Shown piece by piece: positions 29,401 to 41,814 of a stretch of DNA of 64,000 bases; position 1 is the first letter of the stretch; every line of letters starts with the position of its first letter. Position numbers and translations under genes: made by a program. The DNA lies in the NCBI GenBank assembly GCA_009746045.1, contig RPFO01000885.1, positions 1 through 64,000 of the forward strand, in the 5' to 3' direction. Under the pieces are notes generated by a model. It did no database searches. It was not told the origin of the DNA and saw nothing but the letters and a program-made list of their open reading frames with translations. Source of the stretch: Mesostigma viride (lineage: Eukaryota > Streptophyta > Mesostigmatophyceae > Mesostigmatales > Mesostigmataceae).

Positions 29401-32400
29401 ACTTGATACTTGATACTTGATACTTGATACTTGATACTTGATACTTGATACTTGATACTTGATACTTGATACTTGATACTTGATACTTGATACTTGATAC
29501 TTGATACTTGATACTTGGTACTTGGTACTTGGTACTTGGTACTTGGTACTTGGTACTTGGTACTTGGTACTTGGTACTTGGTACTTGGTACTTGGTACTT
29601 GGTACTTGGTACTTGGTACTTGGTACTTGGTACTTGATACTTGATACTTGATACTTGATACTTGATACTTGATACTTGATAGTCCCACTGATAGCAGATA
29701 GTCGGGGTTCCCGTTGATTCCCGGCCCGACCGTCTTATTGATAATTGACAGTACACTGCCCGCATTGGAAGTTTAATAAAATAAACAAGTGCTCGAAAAC
29801 TTTCCGCCTGAAAATGTGAAAACAAGCAAAGACTTTTTAATTAACTAAGTCCCGGGGCTGTGGACTGCAATCGAGATGAACTAGCAAACAAACAAAGTAA
29901 ATCAATCAATTGACCCTTGCCAGCCCTGGGTGGTTATTCTGGGGGAAACAGCAAGCAAGCAACAGAAAGCCGGGGACCTTACCGTTGTAAATATATACCC
30001 GACTGCCATGAACGGCTACACGACGAAAAAAGCAAACAAAGAATTTCAATTAAATGAAGACAATCCGGGGACCCTAATTGGCTCCCAACAGTCGAACCAG
30101 GGTAATTCGAAATGCAAGCAGGGCAAAAACTGGGTATGCATTAAAATTTCCAATGCGGGCGGTGTAGTCGATAGTTGACATGTGACCATGCAGGTGACGT
30201 TGCTCAGGTTTTTGGTTTCCATCCAGGAGCCACCCGGTTGCTTGCCGGGATTCAAGGATAGTCAAAGCGATTTCTCTGCCGTCAGATTTCAGGTGTTTCC
30301 AGGCCTAACATCGTCCCTCCTCGTCGGTTTTTCCCTCCTAATTCATGCGCGTATCGGGGCACCCAACCACCTACCCACTGTATGTTGGATGCAGTACCTT
30401 TTACAGGGCTTTCCTTCCGAGCCCTCTGGCAGGACCCTCCAATAGGCTCATTTTGTACCACCATGATCTGAAATACTCCCCCCTAATCACCAGCGGTAAC
30501 TTCTCACACTTGCATAGTGGGATTTTGCCCCTGAAGTAAAGTATTTTGTACGCTGTGGAAAATTTGTATTTCATGCATATTACATTACAACTGGACACTG
30601 CTGGCCGCTAGGAACACCTGCCCTGATCACGCAAGGTTGTTTTTAGCTAAACCGTCTAGGTCTCGATGAATGTTAGCCAGCCATAATTTTTCATGCGCAC
30701 GGCTACACATCTCCACCTCCATTCATTTCCATCATCCTGAACAACTCGACAAACGCGGACAAGATAGCAGCAGGCTTGAGCTACCATGGTCCGGATTCTT
30801 CCAGATTTCTGGCCTGCGCTGGTTGTCTCTTTGATATAACGAATTTTCCCATCCCTAGTAGCAAGGAGCTTGACACACATTCACGCTGGGACTTACGGCG
30901 GATCATGTTTGCACGAATGCACACCCATGCGGCAGGACTGTGCCATCCCATTTTCGGTGCTGCTTGCATGGGTTTGTTCGTCATCTTGTGTTAACTACTG
31001 CATGTATCGCACTCAATCGACTTTGGTAGTGGTTCCCCTTCCGCTCACCCGTGCCCATGACATAATGCTCAATCTTTCCCCCATGCACGCCCCTCCCCCC
31101 GCCCCCCCTCCCCTCGCGGGATATCGCCCCTCAGGCCGTCTCCATTGTCGCAGGTCTTGCCAGCGTGGTGTTCAGCTACGCCAGCGCCCCGAGCGCCTCG
31201 CTGTTTGCGACCTCATCCTCACTGATCACGCACCCCTGGTTCCTCGTGCTCTGCGCGTCGCAAGTCATGGAGCGCATTGCCACCATGGGCTCCGAGGTGG
31301 TTTTCGAGCGGGACTGGGTGGTGCAGGTGCGTGGTGCTGGTGGAGAGGAACAGCCCCTAGCATCAGTGTCTGTGTGGGGGAAGGCCCCTCCTGTTCTTTC
31401 TTCTCCCCCCCCCCCCCTAGCCCTGTGCATTTGCTTGTGGTTTCTCTCTCTGCTTTGCCAGTCGTGATCTCTACTCTTTCATCTCTACTCTTTCATCTCT
31501 ACTCTTTCATCTCTACTCTTTCATCTCTACTCTTTCATCTCTACCCTTTCATCTCTACTCTTTCATCTCTACTCTTTCATCTCTACTCTTTCATCTCTAC
31601 TCTTTCATCTCTACTCTTTCATCTCTACTCTTTCATCTCTACTCTTTCATCTCTACTCTTTCATCTCTACCCTTTCATCTCTACTCTTTCATCTCTACTC
31701 TTTCATCTCTACTCTTTCATCTCTACTCTTTCATCTCTACTCTTTCCTCTCTACCCTTTCATCTCTACTCTTTCATCTCTACTCTTTCATCTCTACCCTT
31801 TCATCTCTACTCTTTCATCTCTACCCTTTCATCTCTACTCTTTCATCTCTACTCTTTCATCTCTACTCTTTCATCTCTACTCTTTCATCTCTACCCTTTC
31901 ATCTCTACTCTTTCATCTCTACTCTTTCATCTCTACCCTTTCATCTCTACTCTTTCATCTCTACTCTTTCATCTCTACTCTTTCATCTCTACTCTTTCAT
32001 CTCTACCCTTTCATCTCTACTCTTTCATCTCTACTCTTTCATCTCTACCCTTTCATCTCTACTCTTTCATCTCTACCCTTTCATCTCTACTCTTTCATCT
32101 CTACTCTTTCATCTCTACTCTTTCCTCTCTACTCTTTCATCTCTACTCTTTCATCTCTACTCTTTCATCTCTACTCTTTCATCTCTACTCTTTCATCTCT
32201 ACCCTTTCATCTCTACTCTTTCATCTCTACTCTTTCATCTCTACTCTTTCATCTCTACTCTTTCATCTCTACTCTTTCATCTCTACTCTTTCATCTCTAC
32301 TCTTTCATCTCTACCCTTTCATCTCTACTCTTTCATCTCTACTCTTTCATCTCTACTCTTTCATCTCTACTCTTTCATCTCTACCCTTTCATCTCTACTC

Positions 32401-35400
32401 TTTCATCTCTACTCTTTCATCTCTACTCTTTCATCTCTACCCTTTCATCTCTACCCTTTCATCTCTACGCTTTCATCTCTACTCTTTCATCTCTACTCTT
32501 TCATCTCTACTCTTTCATCTCTACTCTTTCATCTCTACCCTTTCATCTCTACTCTTTCATCTTTACTCTTTCATCTCTACTCTTTCATCTCTACTCTTTC
32601 ATCTCTACTCTTTCATCTCTACCCTTTCATCTCTACTCTTTCATCTCTACTCTTTCATCTCTACTCTTTCATCTCTACTCTTTCATCTCTACTCTTTCAT
32701 CTCTACTCTTTCATCTCTACTCTTTCATCTCTACTCTTTCATCTCTACCCTTTCATCTCTACTCTTTCATCTCTACTCTTTCATCTCTACTCTTTCATCT
32801 CTACTCTTTCATCTCTACTCTTTCATCTCTACTCTTTCATCTCTACTCTTTCATCTCTACTCTTTCATCTCTACTCTTTCATCTCTACTCTTTCATCTCT
32901 ACTCTTTCATCTCTACTCTTTCATCTCTACTCTTTCATCTCTACCCTTTCATCTCTACCCTTTCATCTCTACTCTTTCATCTCTACTCTTTCATCTCTAC
33001 TCTTTCATCTCTACTCGTTCATCTCTACCCTTTCATCTCTACTCTTTCATCTCTACTCTTTCATCTCTACTCTTTCATCTCTACTCTTTCATCTCTACTC
33101 TTTCATCTCTACTCTTTCATCTCTACTCTTTCATCTCTACTCTTTCATCTCTACTCTTTCATCTCTACTCTTTCATCTCTACCCTTTCATCTCTACTCTT
33201 TCATCTCTACTCTTTCATCTCTACTCTTTCATCTCTACTCTTTCATCTCTACTCTTTCATCTCTACCCTTTCATCTCTACTCTTTCATCTCTACTCTTTC
33301 ATCTCTACCCTTTCATCTCTACTCTTTCATCTCTACTCTTTCATCTCTACTCTTTCATCTCTACTCTTTCATCTCTACTCTTTCATCTCTACCCTTTCAT
33401 CTCTACCCTTTCATCTCTACTCTTTCATCTCTACTCTTTCATCTCTACTCTTTCATCTCTACTCTTTCATCTCTACTCTTTCATCTCTACTCTTTCATCT
33501 CTACTCTTTCATCTCTACCCTTTCATCTCTACCCTTTCATCTCTACTCCTTCATCTCTACCCTTTCATCTCTACTCTTTCATCTCTACTCTCTCATCTCT
33601 ACTCTTTCATCTCTACTCTTTCATCTCTACTCTTTCATCTCTACCCTTTCATCTCTACTCTTTCATCTCTACTCTTTCATCTCTACCCTTTCCCCAAGCG
33701 CCAACCAACGTGGTTTCCTCGCATTGCAGCCCTTCAACTCGTGCGACCATCTGGACCCTGCCCTGGGCAGCAGTGTGTGCCTTCATAACGGCTTCCAATG
33801 TCCTTGTCAGCGCGGCTTGAAAATTGACAAGAAGTTTTTTTTTTCCGCTTACTCCCTGGTCATCAAAGCCGCTAACACCAGTAGGGCTGGTCCATTCTCG
33901 CTCAAATCTGTGTTGCACTTGATATTTCATCTGACCATGCAACCTAGCCACCTGTCTGCCGTTGCTCCATGCTCATGCTGTCCCCCACCACGGCGTTGTC
34001 ACACCCACGTTGATGCAGTTTGCTGGCAAGAGCCACCCGGTCGTGCTGGCATCCGCAAACAGCCTGATGTGCCGACTTGATTTGTTGTCAGAGGTACGGC
34101 ACCGTCAAGTGTCCCTCACACCCTGCCCGAGGGGTACAACTGTGTTTATATAAGTCTGGCATGCATGAGACCATGAGCTGTTGCTGGGTGGCACTAGAGC
34201 TCCGCATAACCATGTTGAATAGCCAGTTTGTGTATAGGTGCTTGTGGCGGCAGAAAGGGGAGGTGGAAGTGCTCAGGGAGAAAGGCTGCGGCTACTCTCA
34301 TGGCGCCATTGTACCCTTACCATGCATGCCGTGCGATGAAAGACCATTCTCAAACAGAAAGAATGCATTCAAGTACGGTCTGGGTGACTCAAATTAAATA
34401 GAGTATGTCTAGACATTTCTCTCCTGTTGCGTCTTTTCGCAGTTATGCCAAATATGGTCAGCGTGCCAGATTCGCTTCTCAGCGTGGCCCACTTCCCTCC
34501 TCTTACCCGCTTTCCCCCCCCCCTCCCCCCTCATCCCCCCCGATTTTCCCCTCCCTTCTCCCTCCCCCACCCCACCCCCCGCTCCCCCACCCCTCCCTGT
34601 CGCCCCCCCAGGTCATCTGCCCCTTCTTCATCGGCCTCATGCTGGCGGGCATATCCACCCTCTCCTGCGTCTCCCTCGTGGGCATCGTGTGTGCCGGCTC
34701 GCTGCCCCTGATGGTACGTGACCCACAGAGGGTAAGGGACCAGATCACTTGCATGGGCAGTAGTACACACGCATGTAGACGTAACAACGTGGTCGGGCGC
34801 CGCAGCAGGGCGCAGGCAGAGCAGTGCCTGCATTGCAGTGATTACGCGTTTCGCACTATGGCAGTCTGCATGCCCTGATTGTGCGGCGTGGAATTGGTAT
34901 GGCTATTATTTAAGTGTTAGATGAGTATGATATGAGAAGTGCTACTTTGCCCCCCAATCCCCACCCCAACCCCCTTAACCCCCCTTGTGTAAGCAGCAGG
35001 TGGTTACCAGCGAAGCAGGCATGGCACGGCTTGCAATCTGATCCATTTTCGCATCTCTGTTGCGAGCGGGCCCTACCAGGGCTTCTCGTAAAATGCGTGT
35101 CAGAATTTTCCAAGTTGGACATTCCCCGCATGATTCACACTCCACCCCGCTGTGGTGTGACCGCGAGCATGGTTGTGTAGGGTTTGACCGCTGTGGTGTG
35201 ACCGCGAGCATGGTTGTGTAGGGTTTGACACATGATTTTGTGGCATGAGGCATAATCAACCCGGAACGTTTTTTCTGATGACCCCACTCCCCCCATGGCA
35301 AATCCATCTCGCTGCTGTCTACCCTCGTGGCCCTATGCCTCGCTGCGATTTGCCTCGCTGACATCCACCTCGCTCCCACTTGCCTCGCTGCACTGTACCA

Positions 35401-37650
35401 TGTCCCCCGGCCCCCAGCTCCATCTGGTGGAGCACCTGAATAAGGTCTCCGGCGGCATGCTAGACAAGAGCCCCGACATCGTCGTGCACCCGGACAGCGT
35501 CGCCGCCTGCCCCACCTCCCCCCTGGCACAGCTGCAGGCCGCGATCAAAGGCGCGTCCCTGCCTAAGCTGCTGGGCGAGTGGTCCAGCAGCATATCGCGC
35601 CAGCTGTCCTGGCCCAGCATCCGCTCCTCGCTGCAGGCGGTGGGTGACAGCTGGTCGCAGTACGTCTCGCAGCCGGTGTTCCCCGCCAGCCTCACGCTCG
35701 TGCTGCTCTACTTCAACCACGGCCTGTCGCCGGGCAAGATACTCAACACCTACCTGCTCAAGCTGGGTGAGCAAAGGGGTGGATGGGTGGCAGGGGCGGG
35801 AGGGGGTCACTTTCAACGTTTGCCTTGCGCCGCCTTGATGCCCAGGTTTGCGTGCACCGTTGTTTGCTTGTGCCAGGCGACCCAGAAGCCGTGTATGTTG
35901 GTCTTGTCACGCTTTGCTGCCTTGTTTTTGTCATGGCCTTCTGCCCACATACAAGATGTAACAACACCTTAACTGCTGCGTGCGCGCACACTTCTAAACC
36001 CCTGTGTGCTGACCCTTGCCTTGTCCCTCTTCCTCTCCCTCTCCCCCCCCCCACCTCCCCTCCCCCCCCCGGTCCCTTCCTCCCCGTATCGCCCCCCCAG
36101 GCGTGAGCACCTCATACGTAGGCCTCTTCCAGGGCGTGTGCTCCGCCGCCGGTTTCATATCCACGCTGTTTGTGGCGGCGGCCGTGCGCTCGCTGGGCGT
36201 GCTGGAGGCCAGCCGCGTGGCGCTGCTCTCGCAGGTGGCCTGCCTCGTGGTGGCCGCCGCCGCCTACTGCCAGCTGCAGCTGACCAGTGCCGCACGCACG
36301 TCCGCGCTCGCGCTCTTCATGGGCGCAGTGGTACGTGGGGACAGAGGGGCGATCAGGTCCACTGGGGGGGGAGGGGTGGATTCGAAATTGAAGCTCGCCA
36401 GTGAATCTAGAAAAAGTAATGCTGAGAAAAAAATGTTTGGTGAGATGGAACACCTCTACCCAAACTTCCCGTTCGCATCATCCTGCAAACACTCTTACCC
36501 ATACTCAGTCTCAACCACGTCTACCAGACATGCGCAGAGCGAACTGTACACATGTCGCTTTCTCGACTTCCGAGCACCGCACTTGCCCCTGGCCAGCATT
36601 GTCCTCTGCCACCTCAAGCTCTCTTCGTTGCCCCTGTTCCCTCGCTTCCCTCGCTTACCGTCATCATCACAACGCCCCCTAATACTCACCATAATCGCCA
36701 CTCCCCCTACCCCTACCCCCCCCAGGCGCTCTCCCGCATCGGCCTGTGGGCGTTTGACACCATCCGGCTGCAGGTGTTCCAGAACGCAGTCCCCGAGGAC
36801 ATGGCTGCCTCGGTGGGCTCCGCCGAGATGTCCATGCAGAACCTGGCGGAAATGGTACGCGCTGGTCAGGGGGGGGGCTTAAGGGGCATGGGGGGGGGCG
36901 GTTGCTGACACACACACAGTGGGCAGTTAAAGTAGGGGGGCGGGGGGGAAATGGCTGGTATGCACCTGTTGAAGGGTGGCGGGGCGTTGTTGCTGTTTGG
37001 GGTAGGGGATAAGGGCCGTGAGGAGCTTGTCTGTGGAGTCCTAGTTGTGCGATGGCTGTAGTTTTGGAGAGGGGACTAAGGGCCGCAGGAGTGGGGCACC
37101 CATGAACTGCTGGAACAGACTGGAGGGGGGGTGCTTTAGGGTGGTTTCACGACCAGAAACCAGGTCGTAGTTCTGGCTTCTATCGCCTAGGCATTGGGCA
37201 ATGGCATTGAGTTCTGGCAATTTGAGTATTTACAGTTAAACGCAGTCACAGGGCTGCAGTGTGGGTGGCTTAAGCACAAACATGGCTTTAAAGTCGTTTT
37301 ACATTCTGCAGTTATCGGGGAAGCGCTCATGTTTAAATTCCTTTCGCCTGCTTTTCTAATTGCTGCCTTGGTTCTTTTTGGGTTAAAATGCATCACATTG
37401 TTGGACATACGTAATAACCCAACCACCCTGCTCAATGCTTCCATCTCACGTGTGTGTCCGCTGCACGCAGTTGATGCTCGGAGTTGCGATGTTGCTGGAC
37501 CGGCCGGGTGGCTACGACCTTCTGGTGGGGCTTTCCTTTGCGGCGGTTATGCTGGGAACAGCGGTCTACAGCCGTTGGATGAGCACGATGTCTCCCATCA
37601 CAAAGGCAAAAATCAACCTGGAAGAAGCTATGGCCCAGACGGCTAGTTAG
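23498..37650 (+). CDS. FPN3: Ferroportin-family transporter, MAR1/IREG3 (FPN3) type, 12 exons
   Basis: Iron or metal exporter of the SLC40 family. Exons: 23498-23694, 24308-24620, 25136-25172, 26270-26394, 26846-26935, 31135-31326, 34019-34093, 34612-34713, 35418-35766, 36101-36330, 36726-36854, 37471-37650. All junctions are GT-AG with matching phases and give 672 aa. Exon 1 is Ser/Arg-rich (SYASSTRPRTSRPF), like an organelle transit peptide. Transmembrane and family hallmarks follow: LVQLGSSFYAIALMSF, LGPWVGHWID (the G.W.D loop), ERDWVV, ANSLMCRLDLLSE, SQPVFPASLTLVLLYFN and SAEMSMQNLAEMLMLGVAM. These match plant MAR1/IREG3 better than animal ferroportin. MAR1 acts in chloroplasts or mitochondria. 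The ends of exons 1 and 2 are the least certain; exons 4 to 12 are firm. Introns 3, 5 and 6 carry large tandem arrays. Confidence 0.9.
25698..26226. repeat. Pentanucleotide array with successive variant blocks (ferroportin intron 3)
   Basis: Runs of 5-bp units change step by step: CCCTG, CCTGA, then about 33 CCCGA, about 35 CCCAA, then ACCGA, CCGCA, CTGCA and CCTTG. Neighbouring blocks usually differ by one base, as if mutation and local homogenisation alternated. The array ends 44 bp before exon 4. Confidence 0.9.
27894..27990. repeat. Heptamer array CCCAGTG/CCCAGCG (ferroportin intron 5)
   Basis: About 13 units, changing from CCCAGTG to CCCAGCG and back. It sits in the 4.2-kb intron between exons 5 and 6. 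Confidence 0.85.
28520..29680. repeat. Heptamer array GATACTT (ferroportin intron 5)
   Basis: About 166 tandem units. Two internal blocks have switched to GGTACTT: about 4 units near 28.58-28.60 kb and about 17 units at 29.516-29.634 kb. Flanks on both sides share words such as TTGATAGT and CCCGTTGAT. Since 7 x 3 = 21 has no stop, it yields a false 469-codon ORF. Confidence 0.95.
30741..30850 (+). repeat. Dispersed repeat, copy A
   Basis: About 110 bp similar to 58487-58600, sharing AACGCGG..AAGATA, CAGGCT.GAG.TACCAT and the end TTTCTGGC.TGCG.TGGTTG. A shorter part recurs near 56.46 kb. Possibly a SINE or a LINE 3' fragment; it lies in ferroportin intron 5. Confidence 0.55.
31466..33690. repeat. 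14-bp minisatellite (ferroportin intron 6)
   Basis: About 159 units of TTTCATCTCTACTC, with scattered CTC-to-CCC variants. The plus strand is pure pyrimidine apart from A, and it fills most of the 2.7-kb intron between exons 6 and 7. It creates a spurious 972-codon ORF. Confidence 0.95.
35147..35228. repeat. 41-bp tandem duplication (ferroportin intron 8)
   Basis: Two adjacent identical copies starting at 35147 and 35188 (each begins CCGCTGTGGTGTGACCGCG). A recent duplication. Confidence 0.8.
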
Positions 37651-39109
37651 AGTCAGATAGTTATGTGTGCTTGTGCCTGATCAAGCTCCGACAGCTATAC
37701 TGTAGGGCGTATGACTGTGGAAGTGTTGGGTGGGTTTCGTCCACACCGGAAGTGTTTGTCATTATACCAGTTGGCTTCTCACTTTTAAATAATGAGTGTG
37801 TTTTGGGCTGCACTGTTTGGGCAGTTGCCCATACCTACAAGTGTAGTTCTACTTCCCAATGTCCCGTGTGCTGTAGGAGCCTGCAAATCGGTCAAAAGCC
37901 GGCCGTTGTTGCGGTTAGTATATCATGAGTAAATTTTAATTATTATCACGCAGACTGCGTCACGTGGGTACCAATAGAGGAACCTGCGACCCCTATACAC
38001 AACATTGAGGAGGGATCAAGGGGGGCCTAGCTTCTCCCACTGCCCTGGCAAGCGGGCAGGTCACACGTACACAGAGCCGTTCTCTCCGCATCATGGTGTG
38101 GACGCAACTCTGGGTGTGCACGTACAATGCAATTAAGATGCATAGGCTAACGCCACACACCCTGACACTCACAGAGCAAAAATGGCTGACGGCGCGGTAT
38201 GGCTGACGACGGAGCCCAGAACTTTTGCGTCTGAGCCCCAAATTCAGTCAGATCTCTAGCTTGCATTCGATGTGTCTCATTAAGACGCACCCGCGCCAGT
38301 ATAATCGGTTACGGCTGAAACACAGTATTGACAAAGAACTACGCAAGTGACCCCATCCGGGCTATGACGTCCCCCAAAGCTAAACGGGGTCTGGAAAAGT
38401 TGAGCTTTCCGGCTCCCAGTCCAACCCACTCGCCATTGTACTCGCTCAGCCGGCGCCCGGAGTACCCGCCAACCCATCGCCAAGCGCCTCCCCCGAGCCC
38501 AAGAAAACTTGCCGCGCATGATGCATGCACACAAATGGAGTTGCTACCTCCCCAGCGCAACCGCCACTTTAGCGTACGTTGCCAGCTAGCTGGCTAAGCC
38601 TAGCCTTGCATCATATACCTGGACACCTGCTGCCACGTGCAACGCTAATGCACGGTACACATGTAAACAGCCATACCCTTTTAAAGCTAGCTAGCTTAGC
38701 AGCTGCAGGGTGGAACATAGCCATGCATGCCTATAGCCGAACCAGTAGCCAACAGACATCAGCCTGCCAGCCTAGCTGTGCGCCTCGCCTAGCGCTGCTT
38801 ATTTGCCCATGCACGTCTCCATAGCTATCCAATGCTCACACGGGGCATATTGCACCTGGCACAGGGGATCGATGCCCCGGATCGTTTAGTTAGACGGGTC
38901 CGATCGACTGAGCACCCTGTGGCCGGCATGCCTGTGGCGTGAGGGAATTTCCTTATAAGGGGGGGTTCTCTGTACCCTACCGGCCCGTGCGCACACTCAG
39001 GGATTAAGAGCACTTGGGTGCCCCGTGACTCCCTAACGGGAGACGTGTTTTAAATTAAATAATTAATATAGGCACCATCAAGCAGCGGTGCCTGCAGCTA
39101 GTAGGGCAC
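37651..39109. other. 3' flank of ferroportin and gene-free spacer
   Basis: Holds the ferroportin 3' UTR (polyadenylation site not identified) and then sequence with GCTAGCTAGC and GCATGCA words. No convincing ORF or RNA gene. Confidence 0.4.
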
Positions 39110-41460
39110 TTAGCTCGCACCAACCAGGTAGATGGACACCTCGAACGTGGCCCCTCCGCAGGGCTGCGCCCCGCTGAGCCGGGCAGGCACCTCCTCAAGT
39201 GGGCCGGGCCCAGCCAGGTTATCTAGACGCCGCAAGACCCGCACCTTCAAAGAGATGACCCGTTGGGGCCCCATGTGCATTGCCGTACGGGAGGCAAACT
39301 TGTCGCGCTCAGCCACAGCGGCTGCAGCGCCGGCATCCACAGCCGCGCGGAGGATGTGGCAACCGGAGAGCGGCAGAGCCACGGAGACATCAATGAGCAG
39401 ACGTGGCGACCCTGCCCATCGTAGTCAAACACGTACGGTAATGTCGGGGCGCTGGTTGGGTGAGTAGAGGCCCGCGGTGCGGCCCCATCCGCGTCCTCAC
39501 ACTTGATGGCGGAGTGGGGAAAGACCGACCGAACCATGCATGGCCGCGCACACCACCCGGAGGAGAGCGGTATGGAGATAGAGGAACCAGCTCTGTTTCT
39601 GCTGGCCACCCATGCACGCGATGTAGTAGTGCGTCCCAGTAGTATCGAAAGCAAGCCCGCAGCTGCCCCAGGACGCACCCGCCGTGATGAGAGGTTGCGG
39701 GGCAAACAGCTAGTGGCGGAGTGCGATGGCGTATATAGGGCTGGAACCGGCGAGTGTGAACAAAGGCGGTTCATGGCCGGGAGGGAGCGCAGGAATGCGG
39801 CCCCCACGCTCCCCTGAACAAGGGAAACGGAGTGAAGCCAAGCCCTTCCCTGATCGTTCAAGCTCGATCGATCGCATGCAGAGTTGCAGACCCATGCATC
39901 CATGCAGTCGGCACAGTGTAGTTTACCCGCGTAGGTCTTTTGTTGTTTATCATGATCGCAGCTAGGCAGGGAACGGACACTGTAGGACTGACGACAGTGG
40001 ACACGCCGCGGGCGTGCCCGGCCGGGGCAGGCGATGACGGTGAACGGCCTGCATGGGTGGGGCGGACGAGGTCACAGGGGCTGCTGGATCCCGAGGTAAG
40101 AATCCTGCACAGCCTGCACGAAGGGGAACCTTGCGGGGATGGGTGCCCAAGTCGATCGGGACTGGTGCTGACGGTGCTGGGGACCAACCGGCGGATCTCC
40201 GCCCAGGCCCTGAGCAACAGAGCCAAGGAACTAGGCGGCGGGGGCGACTCAGGCGCCGGGCGGCGCGGGTGAGTGAGCCCACACCCCGGCTCATACGGCC
40301 GGCATGCAGGGCCGGCCGAGGGTGGCCAAGCGCATGGAGTGAGCTAGCTGGCCTGGGCTAGCTACTAAGGGCCGGGGAGCCGGAGCAGCTGTGCACAATT
40401 AAGGCGGCCTAGCTGAATGCGCTCGTCGTGGCGGCCTCCGCGGCAAGCTAGCCACACCAATTTGGGGGGGAGCGCCACGGAGCCAGTTGAACCACCCGCG
40501 GGTGGGCGCAAAACCAGAGGAGGAGCCCTTTGGTCTGGGGGTCCTTGAGGCGCGCTCAAGTCTCGAGGACATGGGTGCGCTGTTCCACAGTGGCCTGGAG
40601 CTCCTCTTCATCGACGTAGTCAGGGTCACCCACAAAGACGCCCAGGCACGAGAAAACACGTGCGCCCGCGCCAATGCCCCCCGGCCGGCCGGGATAGCCG
40701 CGGGGAAGCCAGAGCAGTCCCCCTGGGGCAAAAAGACTGCGCACTTGGGGAGGGTGAGCCAGGAGCCTTAAGGTTCGGATGGCCGGCGCCATGGCCACTT
40801 CAAGGGCAGCCAGCAGCTAGGCGGCAACCGCACAGCGTCGGCCAGGACGAGGGCATGTATATCGTCCATATATAGCTAGGAGCACGACATCCGGGTGCGC
40901 AGTGTGGACACCTTAATTGGAGAGCCTTGTGTAGCGGGGCCGGCGGACAGGTAAAAGGGGCCGAGGGGGCCGCCTTGCTGGGTCCCCGTGCGGGAAGCGA
41001 CGTCGGCGAACGTCCCATGCATCCTCCATGAGGAAGGAGAGTTGCCGTGGGTTCAACTGCGCCGTAGCAGGCTGCTGTCCACGCAAGAAGGTCAGGGAAT
41101 TACGTACGCTTTGCCGACGGCCTCAAAGATGCTAGCCTTGGTGACAGCATTGAACGCATTGTGGCAATTGTCCACCTAGTTCAGCGCCACGTATGGGTCG
41201 GATGCGTCTCTAGGTAGCTAGTAGGCCGCCTGAACTGTGTGCACGATGATGTCGCTGCCCCCTTTGGTGCATGGCGACGCCAAGCTGGGCCGCGCGGCGG
41301 ACTCCTCAGTATCACTCCGGTTGGGGCAGAAGTAGGCGCGAAACTCATGCAGGCCGGCCTTCTGGCGACAAATGACCTAATACTCACCAGCTTGCGTAGG
41401 ACCTCGCCGCCGGCAAGCAATGGGAGGAACGCAGCCAGCAGGCGGGGGGACATCGTCTTT
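39110..41460 (-). mobile_element. Degenerate LINE copy, antisense
   Basis: Minus-strand ORF pieces resemble the LINE at 41.8-43.6 kb but are divergent and full of frameshifts. They include RSVFPHSAIKCEDADGAA (compare RSVFPHANIRSEDADGAA in the young copy), the endonuclease tail around GQGRHV..LMS and ALPLSGCHILRAAVDAG ending at the stop at 39110. Further up are reverse-transcriptase-side fragments (GSSSGFAPTRGWFNWLRGA, near 40.5 kb, compare the LLLWFCAHPRVVHWLRGAL stretch). This is an older relative rather than a direct copy. Its ends are approximate. Confidence 0.7.
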
Positions 41461-41802
41461 CAGGATCGAGGGCAATGAGGCGGGCCCGGCCCTTCCTTGA
41501 TATATATCCTCCAAGTTCTTTTTGCATGGTAATTGGGCCGCCCTGTAGCCTGAGATGCTTACGGATCAGCAGATCCCATATGGATACAGCTGCGGAATCA
41601 TATGCCAGATCGATCGAGGACAGGCGGGCAGAAGTCCTAGTTCGAATCCGTGTTGGAGCTACTTGAACTTTCGCACGTTTTTTCGCGTCCCGGCGCTCGG
41701 CAGCATTTATTATTATTTGCTGCTTGCCTCATCGATATATCCTCGATCCAAGAGTAGTTTGGGATGGATGCATGATGATGGAGTGCAACTAGCTTCGGGT
41801 AT

Positions 41803-41814
41803 ATATATATGTTG
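41803..41814 (+). repeat. Target-site duplication of LINE copy 2, left
   Basis: ATATATATGTTG, repeated at 43622-43633. It is 12 bp, as for the copy in the viral element. Confidence 0.75.

Noticed and set aside
28416-29825. 469- and 413-codon minus-strand ORFs
   Set aside because: Translation of the GATACTT heptamer array in an intron; no protein features.
30870-33788. 972-codon plus-strand ORF
   Set aside because: Almost all of it is the 14-bp minisatellite in ferroportin intron 6, and its start overlaps intron sequence.
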